DNA from: Candidatus Gemmiger faecavium
GTDB taxonomy: Bacteria > Bacillota > Clostridia > Oscillospirales > Ruminococcaceae
Direction of reading: 5' to 3'
DNA length: 36,410 nt
NCBI GenBank assembly: GCA_019114415.1
Contig: DXFO01000051.1
Location: 1-36,410 of the forward strand
The position numbers and the translations under genes were made by a program. Below the pieces are notes generated by a model. The model was not told the origin of the DNA. It did no database searches and worked only from the letters and a program-made list of their open reading frames with translations. This document shows, in pieces, positions 17,209-23,646 of the stretch. Every line of letters begins with the position of its first letter. Position 1 is the first letter of the stretch.

Positions 17209-18078
17209 TCAAAGTAGTTTCCTACATTCCAGGGCCTCCAAAATTCGTTCTTCTATGCTGCCTCCACTCGAAAAAGAAACTTGCCCAATATAGTGATATG
17301 CATGGGTGTTTATGAAATCATCATGCCAACGCTGTAGGCGTGGACTGCGGCTCAGCGTTCTAAGTGCGTTTTGCATTACTTGCCGCACCCGCCCGAAAGA
17401 AAGTCTTTCTTCTGCAGCAATGTCTTGCAAGGTCTTTTGCTGGTAAAAGCGCCCCCGGATAATTGTTTCTTCCCGCTGGGTCAGTTTATGTAAGGCTTCC
17501 TCCAGAGCGGCGTGCAGTTCTTTCTGGTAAATTCGTTCCTCTACATCCTGGAACGCCTCCGCGGCTGTCGGATCGGGTTGGATCTCGCCCAGGCTGGCCG
17601 CGCCGTCATCCCCTGCATCCAGGGGGACATCCAGGCTTGTGCAGTGGTTCAGCGGATCGGCAGAAACGGTGCGCTGTTTACCGTCAGCATCGGTCACATT
17701 GCGACGGTGGCCGCCGGTCAATGCCTGGTTAATCTGACGCTGCATGGCCTGCCTAAGCCAGTTTGAAAAGCTGCCCGCCTCCGGCTGGTAGGTCTGGGCG
17801 GCGTACTGGACAGCAAAATAGCCCTCTTGCTCGAAGTCGTCTACCGTCATGCCGTGGGTGTCTGCCAGCTCTCGGTGGTTCGGGTACCATTTCCAGAACA
17901 TGGAGCGCAGCAAGCCCCGGTTAATCTCCCAAAGCTGGCCCAGGGCAAAAGCGTTGCCGGCGGCGGCCAACGCGGCCAGGGCTGCGTTGGCTTCTTGCTG
18001 CCCGGCGGTTGCCTGTCTATTGATTTTCGGGGCGCTGCAGGCCACGCTTCCCGGCGGTTCAATATTCCGGTTTTCCAT
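17209..18078 (-). CDS. Sigma-70-like RNA polymerase sigma factor of the element
   Basis: The 289-residue protein has a region 2-like domain at about 44-120 (QLWEINRGLLRSMFWKW, then DDFEQEGYFAVQYAAQTY and FSNWLRQAMQRQINQAL). A polar linker follows, then a region 4 helix-turn-helix at about 200-255 (LHKLTQREETIIRGRF, then TLQDIAAEERLSFGRVRQVM). Region 2 should bind the core polymerase and a -10 element, and region 4 a -35 element. ATG 18078 follows AAAAGGGGA; the open frame upstream is not supported. Phage and integrative elements of Clostridia carry such factors for late gene control. It lies last in the leftward direction, with a terminator. Its target promoters are not identified; none of the promoters found here looks non-canonical. 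Confidence 0.85.
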   Translation of the reverse strand: MENRNIEPPGSVACSAPKINRQATAGQQEANAALAALAAAGNAFALGQLWEINRGLLRSMFWKWYPNHRELADTHGMTVDDFEQEGYFAVQYAAQTYQPEAGSFSNWLRQAMQRQINQALTGGHRRNVTDADGKQRTVSADPLNHCTSLDVPLDAGDDGAASLGEIQPDPTAAEAFQDVEERIYQKELHAALEEALHKLTQREETIIRGRFYQQKTLQDIAAEERLSFGRVRQVMQNALRTLSRSPRLQRWHDDFINTHAYHYIGQVSFSSGGSIEERILEALECRKLL

Positions 18079-18729
18079 GACATTCCCCTTTTCGTGTGAA
18101 AATTTTCCCAGTGACGGCAGTGAAGTCCGGCCCCAGGGGGGAGGGGGGTAGATCTCCCCCTTTATTCCCTGACGAATTCTTAAAGTTTCCAATATCTCAC
18201 TCAAAAACAAAGCCTTACAATCTGGTCTTTGTATATCCGGAATGTGTAGTATCACGCCGTGCGTCGTGTCGTTTCGAGATCGGCAGTTGGCTCACCTGCC
18301 CGCCACATAGTCAGGCACAATCTCAAGATGGAGGAACTATTCGGAATCATAGCCAAACCGGCTGAGACTCCCACAGGGCACAAAGCGTTTCCACTTCAAC
18401 TATGTTTTTTACTTTTCGGCGCCATCGTGTTTGGGAGGGTTCCTCCCGAGTGTGGGGGCGGCTTATGCCCCCCACACTTGGGGGATACCCAAACACACAA
18501 CGCGGGATATATATACGTAGTATATATAGGGACTGCAAAATTGCAGTTTATAGGCCTATAACTGCAAAATTGCAGTCAATGCTGTCGTGCAAAAATAGGC
18601 CTATAACTGCAAAAATAATACATATTGTAAACTGTAGCTATTACAGTTTGTAATATATTAATCTCTGTATCCGGGTGCACTTTGCCCATTTTATTTAACT
18701 GAGCCTATTACAAGCTCAGGCCGCTTATT
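18079..18729. promoter_or_regulatory. 650-bp regulatory or origin-like region with dense inverted repeats
   Basis: No gene is seen. A GC-rich hairpin (AGTGTGGGGGC against GCCCCCCACACT with one bulge) occupies 18450-18479. AT-rich DNA follows with ACTGCAAAATTGCAGT at 18532-18547 and again at 18561-18576, separated by the 12-bp palindrome TATAGGCCTATA (18549-18560). ATAGGCCTAT recurs at 18595-18604 before a half copy ACTGCAAAAAT at 18606-18616. A 13-bp imperfect inverted repeat lies at about 18624-18654. Iterated palindromes next to an AT-rich stretch suit a replication origin or a multi-site operator. A leftward promoter for the sigma gene probably lies at about 18180-18220, but no single pair of boxes stands out. 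Confidence 0.55.
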
Positions 18730-18969
18730 TCATATGGGCCCTGGGTTGCGATCCGCCGTACCTCTCCGAGGCTTTTGGGGGCGGCTCTTGTTCGTGGTCG
18801 GCGGTCCCGTATGAGCCGCGATAAACTCTCCCAGGCCGTCCTCCGTAACCAAGTACTGTCTGGCCACATTTACGGTCTGGCCGAACTCTCCGGCGCGGAT
18901 CAGCCGGAGCACCGTGCTCTTGCTGACGCCCAGCAGGGCGGCCAGCTTGTCCGGAGTATAGAGAACCAT
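18730..18969 (-). CDS. Excisionase-like MerR/HTH_17 DNA-binding protein
   Basis: The 79-residue protein opens with YTPDKLAALLGVSKSTVLRL followed by IRAGEF, the helix-turn-helix of the excisionase (Xis/HTH_17) family. A wing (GQTVNVARQYLVTEDGLGEFI) and a basic disordered tail follow. Such proteins bend DNA at attachment arms to direct integrase to excision, or act as small repressors. ATG 18969 follows GAGGAG; the longer frame up to 19095 lacks a ribosome site. The gene is far from the integrase, unlike most xis genes, so a purely regulatory role is possible. A TATAAT overlapping the stop of the upstream gene (about 19100-19106) may provide a local promoter. Confidence 0.8.
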   Translation of the reverse strand: MVLYTPDKLAALLGVSKSTVLRLIRAGEFGQTVNVARQYLVTEDGLGEFIAAHTGPPTTNKSRPQKPRRGTADRNPGPI

Positions 18970-19104
18970 GATACAATCACTCTCCTCAATTGATTTATTC
19001 GGGCATGTACCAGTTACACTTTTGCAATTCTCAGAGCTGCTCGACAGTAGTTTATTCAGAGTGGGCAATGCCAGCCATGAGAGTCCCTGTAGCACCCATG
19101 CACA

Positions 19105-19383
19105 TTATATCTTCTGCACATCATGGCAGGACTCATGGCCTCCGCATTCTGCTTTGCACACCGAACTTTGGCTTTTCTTGTCTTTGACAAGCTGGCGGAG
19201 GTCCTTGTTGCACTTTTCCAACCTTGCAAGGACAAAATACATACCGTCCATGAACTCATCAGGATTAAACGGTCCTTCCATCATGGCCGTGTAAATGGCG
19301 ATTGCAGCATTGATACCACGTTCTATCTCAAGTGCTGCATCATCTATTGATACCACAAATTCTTCTGGGTTATTCCGCTGCAT
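19105..19383 (-). CDS. Small element protein with C-terminal Cys/His tail
   Basis: The 92-residue protein is largely helical (AALEIERGINAAIAIYTAMM, then DEFMDGMYFVLARLEKCNKD). It ends in a tail with C-x3-C-x5-C-H spacing (SVCKAECGGHESCHD) that could bind a metal. ATG 19383 follows GGGAGGTGG. Its start lies inside the end of the gene before it (14-base overlap), so it belongs to the leftward operon. I do not recognise the family. Confidence 0.65.
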   Translation of the reverse strand: MQRNNPEEFVVSIDDAALEIERGINAAIAIYTAMMEGPFNPDEFMDGMYFVLARLEKCNKDLRQLVKDKKSQSSVCKAECGGHESCHDVQKI

Positions 19384-19702
19384 CGCTACCACCTCCCTGC
19401 CGGGCCGCCGCTGCCACAACCTGCTGCAGCTCGATTTTTTTCCGGGTCTTGTCCCACAGCTCGGCCAGATCTACATTGGCGTTGATGGTCTCGCCCCGTC
19501 GGATCGTGGCCACGGTGTAGCCGTTGCGCTCAAACTGCTGAGTCAGATAGCCCGCCGGGCGCAGTCCCAGGCGCTCCAGGGCGGATAGTTTACCGCCGTC
19601 AAGCACGACGGTTTCCCGGTGTATGGTGCGCGGCTTGGGCTGCCGCTGGTCGATGTACTCCACCTCGTAGGCGGTCAGGGTGATGGTCTTTTCAAACTTC
19701 AT
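19370..19702 (-). CDS. Element protein of unknown function
   Basis: The 110-residue product starts MKFEKTITLTAYEVEYIDQR and has a central LSALERLGLRPAGYLTQQFE followed by strands (GYTVATIRRGETINANVDL). It looks like a small mixed alpha/beta protein with a basic, glycine-rich end. The ATG at 19702 follows GGAGGAAAA and overlaps the stop of the gene before it as ATGA, so translation is coupled. No membrane or known catalytic motif is seen. It may be an accessory early protein of the phage-like operon. Confidence 0.7.
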   Translation of the reverse strand: MKFEKTITLTAYEVEYIDQRQPKPRTIHRETVVLDGGKLSALERLGLRPAGYLTQQFERNGYTVATIRRGETINANVDLAELWDKTRKKIELQQVVAAAARQGGGSDAAE

Positions 19703-19989
19703 TGCAATTTTCCTCCGATTCGTGTATGATGGAGGCGGTAACAGCAGCAAACTTTACCGCCTTGGCCGTTCCGGTGTTCCAGCACCGGGGCGGCCTTTTT
19801 GCATTCGAGTGCAAACCACAGGCCAAGCAGTGTGTTTTCCAGCAGCGCGCAGGCCAGAAGCGCGGGGACGTTGAGAGCGGCCAGCGCCGCCAGGGCATAA
19901 ACGCCCAGTGTAACGGCGGCCAGCTCCACAGCCTTCTGCAGCAGCCAGAGGGCGGCCCTTCCCGCTCTCCGGCTGCCCTGGTCACACAC
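19699..19989 (-). CDS. Small membrane protein of the leftward operon
   Basis: I start this 96-residue frame at GTG 19989, which overlaps the end of the DUF3102-like gene; its stop overlaps the next ATG as ATGA. Two hydrophobic stretches (AVELAAVTLGVYALAALAAL and PALLACALLENTLLGLWFAL) make a helical hairpin in the membrane. The basic N-terminus (RRAGR) suggests both ends are cytoplasmic. The cysteine-rich end KVCCCYRL is unusual. Phage operons often carry small membrane proteins of unknown role (anti-host, holin-like). The start codon is uncertain because the ribosome site is poor. Confidence 0.6.
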   Translation of the reverse strand: MCDQGSRRAGRAALWLLQKAVELAAVTLGVYALAALAALNVPALLACALLENTLLGLWFALECKKAAPVLEHRNGQGGKVCCCYRLHHTRIGGKLQ

Positions 19990-20695
19990 GGATAGCCGCC
20001 TGCATCCGGGCGGCAATTTCTTCCGGCGTTGAGGTTTTCAGCATGTTTTCAAACTGACGGAGCATCACATCCTTGGCTTCTTCCAATGTGGAACACTCGC
20101 CAACCTCCCGTATTTCCGCGTGCTCCGGCGCGTGATACAAGGCCGGATACTTGCGGGCTTCATCGGCCCAGCTCCGGGCCGCATTCCAGCATTGCTCTGT
20201 TGCCTGCTGGAACTCTTCCCGGGCTTCCTGCAGCATCTTTTCCGCGTCCAACAGTTTCTTGCCTTTCTTGACCTTTTCCGGGTCACCGCTGGCCAGAAGT
20301 TCCATCGTGATCGGTGAGGCCTGCACCTTGCTGGCCGCATACAGAAGCGATCTGGGCATAGAGTCAAGATTTTTTAATTCCGCACACTGTGCGGAATTAA
20401 AATTGTTTCCGATCGTAACCATTTTGCGAGCGTTCCCTTCGCTCAATCCCCTAGCCTTGCACCAAGCTGTCCACTGCCCTCCGCCATATCGGCCGGTGCG
20501 GGCTAGCTTGGCGTGCATGGCGGCAACACGCTTGCAGGTCTCGATGTAGTTGCTACCGGTGGCCTGGGCGTACTTACAAAAGTCCAGGTCAATGCGCTGC
20601 AGCTCGCCGCGCTCTTCCATTTCCGCCGGGAAGGTGTAAGCCCGGAATCCGTACTCATTCATGGCACTGGTGGCCATAGTGTTCTGCTCGTTCAT
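19982..20695 (-). CDS. DUF3102-like phage regulatory protein
   Basis: The 237-residue protein has an N-terminal helical domain with GGQWTAWCKARGLSEGNARK and MVTIGNNF, followed by LDSMPRSLLYAASKVQ. That matches the G-x-W-x2-W / S-x3-A-x3-M pattern of DUF3102-type proteins from phages and plasmids. A coiled coil (about 140-175, LLDAEKMLQEAREEFQQATE) and an acidic helical tail follow. The role is unknown; some relatives are thought to bind DNA. A perfect 31-bp palindrome with one central base (20372-20402) lies inside the coding sequence, over codons NSAQCAEL. ATG 20695 follows AAAGGAAAG and overlaps the previous stop as ATGA. Confidence 0.75.
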   Translation of the reverse strand: MNEQNTMATSAMNEYGFRAYTFPAEMEERGELQRIDLDFCKYAQATGSNYIETCKRVAAMHAKLARTGRYGGGQWTAWCKARGLSEGNARKMVTIGNNFNSAQCAELKNLDSMPRSLLYAASKVQASPITMELLASGDPEKVKKGKKLLDAEKMLQEAREEFQQATEQCWNAARSWADEARKYPALYHAPEHAEIREVGECSTLEEAKDVMLRQFENMLKTSTPEEIAARMQAAIRV

Positions 20696-20922
20696 GCTGT
20701 CTTTCCTTTCTTGTGGTTGCTCTCAAAGAAGTACTTTCCGTAGTCGGCGCGGTCAATACCCAGCTCCTGAGCGATGGCATCCATCTGCCAGGCATCAAAA
20801 GGCTGTTGCCCTGTCATACGGGCGGTCATGGTACTGGGAGCCATTCCAGCCCGCCGGGCCACCTCGTTCTGACTCATTTCGCATTCCGCAAAACGGACAC
20901 GCAGATTGTAAAACGGTCTCAT
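20692..20922 (-). CDS. Cro-like XRE helix-turn-helix protein
   Basis: The 76-residue protein has one helix-turn-helix of the Cro/C1 type: AECEMSQNEVARRAGMAPST followed by MTARMTG, with MDAIAQELGI as the fourth helix and a short basic tail. It should bind operators as a dimer. ATG 20922 overlaps the stop of the Rha-like gene and its own stop overlaps the next start, so the three genes are translationally coupled. It is a second or third HTH regulator of the leftward operon and may act as Cro or as a helper of the Rha-like protein. Confidence 0.85.
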   Translation of the reverse strand: MRPFYNLRVRFAECEMSQNEVARRAGMAPSTMTARMTGQQPFDAWQMDAIAQELGIDRADYGKYFFESNHKKGKTA

Positions 20923-21587
20923 GTGGTTTTTCCTCCTTCCAGAACAGTTTTAATCGCGTCGTACCGCATACCGCAATCAAGCAGCGCGGCAACCTGATTT
21001 TCCCGGCGGGTCACAAGGGCCAGTGTGTCGGCACTCAGCAGCGGTACCACATCAGCGCCCCTGGGAAGCCCTGCGTCTTTGCGAATCTTGGCAGCACTAC
21101 GCCCCGTGACAGCCTTGTAGATCAAATTGGTGTAAGCTGCAAACGCATGACCGTGAAAACGCTCATTTTCTCCGCTATCCCGGATGGCATCGGTCAGACT
21201 ACGGCGCACCGGCAGTTTTACGGCCCTCTGTGCATCCCGGCGGGCCAGTTCCTGGCGGGCATTGAAGAATTCCCTAACTAGGGACTTTTTGAACCGGCGC
21301 ACGGGCTCGGTGTTCTTCAGATAGGTGATGAGCAGAGTTGCTTGCTGCTCATTCAGGTAGTATAGCTTTTGCACACTAGATCCGGTACGGTGGGGGCACG
21401 CTCGGATTTCAAATCCCAGGCTCCCGAACTCTTCAAGGTCGTTTTTGTGCTTTCGGATAAGGTGCTCAACTGTCTGTCGCTGAACCTGCGCATATTGCGC
21501 CACAATGTCCGCCGTGGTATACGGTTCCATGCGGGATCCAATGGGCTTGATAAGTACCAACCTGCAAGGCAATGGCATCTTCTTCAT
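20919..21587 (-). CDS. Rha-like phage regulatory protein
   Basis: The 222-residue protein begins with a KilA/Rha-type domain: YTTADIVAQYAQVQRQTVEH, LIRKHKNDLEEFG, then YYLNEQQATLLITYLKNTEP and VRRFKKSLVREFFNAR (about residues 22-112). This is the pattern of phage Rha and AntA/Ant N-terminal domains. The C-terminal half (about 125-215, FHGHAFAAYTNLIYKAVTGR) is a conserved phage antirepressor-type extension. Members are phage regulators that influence lysogeny or host growth. AAAGGAG precedes ATG 21587. It is the second gene of the leftward operon, the usual place of antirepressors in lysogeny modules. Confidence 0.85.
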   Translation of the reverse strand: MKKMPLPCRLVLIKPIGSRMEPYTTADIVAQYAQVQRQTVEHLIRKHKNDLEEFGSLGFEIRACPHRTGSSVQKLYYLNEQQATLLITYLKNTEPVRRFKKSLVREFFNARQELARRDAQRAVKLPVRRSLTDAIRDSGENERFHGHAFAAYTNLIYKAVTGRSAAKIRKDAGLPRGADVVPLLSADTLALVTRRENQVAALLDCGMRYDAIKTVLEGGKTT

Positions 21588-21593
21588 AGCCGC

Positions 21594-21827
21594 TCACTCC
21601 TTTCGGCCGTTGCATTTTCGGGATGAACATGGCAAAAAAAATTCAGCTCTTCGGTGCGGTGATGTTTCGAGAATATCACAAATTTTTGTGGCTTCTTCTA
21701 CTGTAAAAGCACGCTTTCCGTTTAATTTTCTGTTCAAAGATTGTCCGGAAATCCCCATTTCTGCCGCCACTTTCTTTTGGCTTGTACGCTTTTCTGCAAT
21801 CTTCCCACGTATAAAATTATAATCCAT
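21594..21827 (-). CDS. XRE-family helix-turn-helix regulator, first gene of the leftward operon
   Basis: The 77-residue protein has the HTH IAEKRTSQKKVAAEMGISGQ followed by SLNRKLNGKRAFTVEEATKI, and a short end EFFLPCSS like DUF739-type phage Cro proteins, whose C-terminus usually contains FF. ATG 21827 follows AAAGGAGG. It is the first gene after the leftward promoter (21873-21901) and faces the CI-like repressor, so it is the natural Cro counterpart. The frame can be read ten codons further, but without a ribosome site. Confidence 0.88.
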   Translation of the reverse strand: MDYNFIRGKIAEKRTSQKKVAAEMGISGQSLNRKLNGKRAFTVEEATKICDILETSPHRRAEFFLPCSSRKCNGRKE

Positions 21828-21845
21828 TCTCTGTAACCTCCTTTC

Positions 21846-21960
21846 ATATCGTTGCATTTTTAGGACGTCTTTATATTACACCCGTTCAGTCATCATGTCA
21901 ACCCAATAATGCAACGATATTAAAATAATTGTTGCAGCAATGAAACAAACAGTATATAAT
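21846..21960. promoter_or_regulatory. Lysogeny-type divergent promoters and operators
   Basis: Leftward promoter: TTGACA (21896-21901), 17 bases, TAATAT (21873-21878). Rightward promoter: TTGCAG (21932-21937), 17 bases, TATAAT (21955-21960). ATATCGTTGCATT (21846-21858) is repeated exactly in inverse orientation at 21908-21920, and a related near-palindrome ATTGTTGCAGCAAT (21928-21941) covers the rightward -35. These are likely operators of the CI-like and Cro-like proteins. Confidence 0.8.
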
Positions 21961-21989
21961 AGTCTTAAACGAAACCGGAGGTTTGGACA

Positions 21990-22595
21990 ATGGAAGACCT
22001 AAGCGTTATCCGCGATAGAATGAAAAAGCGAAGGGAAGAACTGGGATACAGCTATCAAAATTTAGCAGACTTGACTGGCATGAGCAAATCAACGCTGCAA
22101 AGGTATGAAACCGGAGGGATCGGCAATTTACCTTTGGATAAGCTTGAGATTTTGGCGAAGGCTCTGCGTTGTTCTCCCGCGTATTTGATGGGCTGGGCAG
22201 ATGAGGACGTCTCCCTTACTGCGCATCTAATTAAGGCGACAAGGATACGCGCCAGAATGTCCATAGAAGACCTGTCTTCAGCAAGTGGTCTACCTGTTTC
22301 GTTGTTGGAAGACTACGAAAGAGGCACTAAAAAGCTCAATATTGAAGATTTAGGCAAAATAGCGAGTGCACTAAACCTTTCCGCTTACTCTTTGGCCGAT
22401 TTCGATTTGGCAACAAATATGATGACTATGGATATCAACAATGCCCGGTATGAATACGGAGAAGAGTACAATCAGTATGCCAGAATGATTCAAGCTTTCG
22501 GTTATTTAAACCACCTGGGAGCTGAAAAGGCTGCTTCCGCCGTAGAGGATCTAGCCAAGATACAAGAATATAGGCGCGATGAAGACAAGTTTTAA
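21990..22595 (+). CDS. CI-like repressor with two XRE helix-turn-helix domains
   Basis: The 201-residue protein has a first HTH at about 6-62 (MKKRREELGYSYQNLADLTG, then MSKSTLQRYETG) and a second HTH at about 75-130 (IKATRIRARMSIEDLSSASG, then LPVSLLEDYERG). A helical C-terminus of about 70 residues follows. It has no Ser-Lys peptidase domain of the LexA/CI type, so it is not cleaved by itself on DNA damage; induction would need an antirepressor, such as the Rha-like protein, or a metalloprotease. CCGGAGG precedes ATG 21990. It should repress the leftward operon through the operators between the genes and so keep the element integrated. Confidence 0.88.
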   Translation: MEDLSVIRDRMKKRREELGYSYQNLADLTGMSKSTLQRYETGGIGNLPLDKLEILAKALRCSPAYLMGWADEDVSLTAHLIKATRIRARMSIEDLSSASGLPVSLLEDYERGTKKLNIEDLGKIASALNLSAYSLADFDLATNMMTMDINNARYEYGEEYNQYARMIQAFGYLNHLGAEKAASAVEDLAKIQEYRRDEDKF

Positions 22596-22843
22596 TGTGT
22601 ACAACTTATGCATATTAAAACTACTCAGTTCAGCCAAGAATCCATAGCCATTCCGGCACATAGTTCCACATTTTTTATCCCTGCAGCGCAATCCTACCAA
22701 ATTGATATGACCCCGGTGGCCAGATCGCGCCCGGCAGGGACTACCTGAGCATATTTACTATTGCACATTCAGACTCGCCGGGGAGTATAAAAGAGAGTGC
22801 AATACAAGCGCGTAGCAATCGGTGAGTTCGAAACGCGCAAGAG

Positions 22844-22862
22844 AAAACCTGATAAAACCTAA
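22844..22862 (+). repeat. 19-bp repeat flanking the zeta-toxin fragment, left copy
   Basis: AAAACCTGATAAAACCTAA differs by one base from the copy at 23268-23286. Each copy also contains AAAACCT twice. Confidence 0.55.
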
Positions 22863-22884
22863 TAGCAGAAAGAGGGCAAAGCCT

Positions 22885-23286
22885 ATGAAGATCTATACCA
22901 TCATCGGCGGTGTAAACGGCTGTGGCAAATCCAGTCTGACCGGCTCCATCAAAGCCGAGCGCACCGACTTGGGAATTATCGTAGACCCAGACAAAATCAC
23001 CGCCGAACTGCGCGGGGACGAATACGAAGGCGGCAAGGTGGCCGTGGAGAAGCTGGAGCGGGACACAAGCCCCACAGCGCCCCGATTTCCGCCCCCCTGT
23101 GGTGCGTTCCGGCGCACAGGCGGCAAACTATATTCCCGTACGCCAGAACGCCGCACAGCGCCCCGCTGGGGCCTTTCTGCGAGGGCGGGGACGCCAAGGG
23201 GAGGATTTTGTAACACGACACGCGCGGGAATTTCTGGACACGATAACGCGCGGGCGGCTCGCACCCCAAAACCTTATAAAACCTAA
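22885..23286 (+). pseudogene. Broken zeta-toxin/P-loop kinase gene
   Basis: The first 55-60 residues from ATG 22885 (AGAGGG upstream) are a clear zeta-toxin-like P-loop NTPase: KIYTIIGGVNGCGKSSLTGS has the Walker A GGVNGCGKSS, then GIIVDPDKITAELRGDEYEG and GKVAVEKLER. Such proteins are about 190-200 residues long and phosphorylate UDP-amino sugars or similar targets. After about 23067 the frame stays open to 23286 but becomes proline- and arginine-rich and unrelated to the family, and the catalytic and lid regions are missing. It was therefore cut by a deletion or insertion. No epsilon-type antitoxin is visible. The remnant is probably inactive. Confidence 0.75.
23268..23286 (+). repeat. 19-bp repeat flanking the zeta-toxin fragment, right copy
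   Basis: AAAACCTTATAAAACCTAA, one mismatch to 22844-22862, in the same orientation. The distance between copies is 424 bases. Confidence 0.55.
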
Positions 23287-23481
23287 AATCCAGCCAGGAA
23301 ACGCCACCCCGCCGGGCAGATTACGACATTAAACTGGATAAACTGCATTAACTGAAAACTGGTGACATCCCAAAACGCGGTTTAACCATGTTATGGGAAA
23401 AAGACAGAAAGACATCTTTAACAATGTACGATAAACCAAACAAAAATATAGTTCTAGATTAGAAGAATGCAATATATTGGC

Positions 23482-23542
23482 TTGACGTGTTGTGAACCCT
23501 CTATATAATGCGGTTGACGATTTGACCAATCTGGCATATAAT
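23482..23542 (+). promoter_or_regulatory. Tandem promoters of the Abi RNA and gene
   Basis: TTGACG (23482-23487), 16 bases, TATAAT (23504-23509), and TTGACG (23514-23519), 17 bases, TATAAT (23537-23542). Two near-consensus promoters 32-33 bp apart suggest strong expression of the RNA that follows. Confidence 0.85.
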
Positions 23543-23548
23543 AAAAGC

Positions 23549-23630
23549 AACAGATCCCGCCAAGCCTCTTAGGTGATATTCGTCATTGTACGGATACATT
23601 TAATGCGCAACAGGCGGGCCTTTTTGTTTA
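23549..23630 (+). ncRNA. Structured RNA upstream of the Abi gene (abiF-type motif candidate)
   Basis: From the predicted start near 23549, CCCGCC (23556-23561) pairs with GGCGGG (23613-23618), followed by CCTTTTTGTTT, a terminator-like end. Inside are a small CCT/AGG hairpin (23565-23573) and TATTCG/CGGATA (23577-23582 with 23591-23596). A conserved RNA called the abiF motif is known upstream of Abi_2-family genes; position, size and the terminator-like end fit. I cannot run a covariance search, so the family assignment is inference. Confidence 0.65.
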
Positions 23631-23646
23631 TTAGGGGATGTGTAAA

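Noticed and set aside
18449-18480. Firm call of a conjugative transfer origin
   Set aside because: The likeness to known nick regions is weak on both strands and no relaxase gene is present. It is kept only as a low-interest lead.
18532-18616. CRISPR array in the repeat region upstream of the sigma gene
   Set aside because: The repeats are 10-16 bp palindromes placed next to each other without spacers of even length, and no cas gene is in the window.
22885-23286. Functional zeta toxin with a 133-residue product
   Set aside because: Only the first 55-60 residues resemble the family. The rest is unrelated, so the gene is treated as broken.
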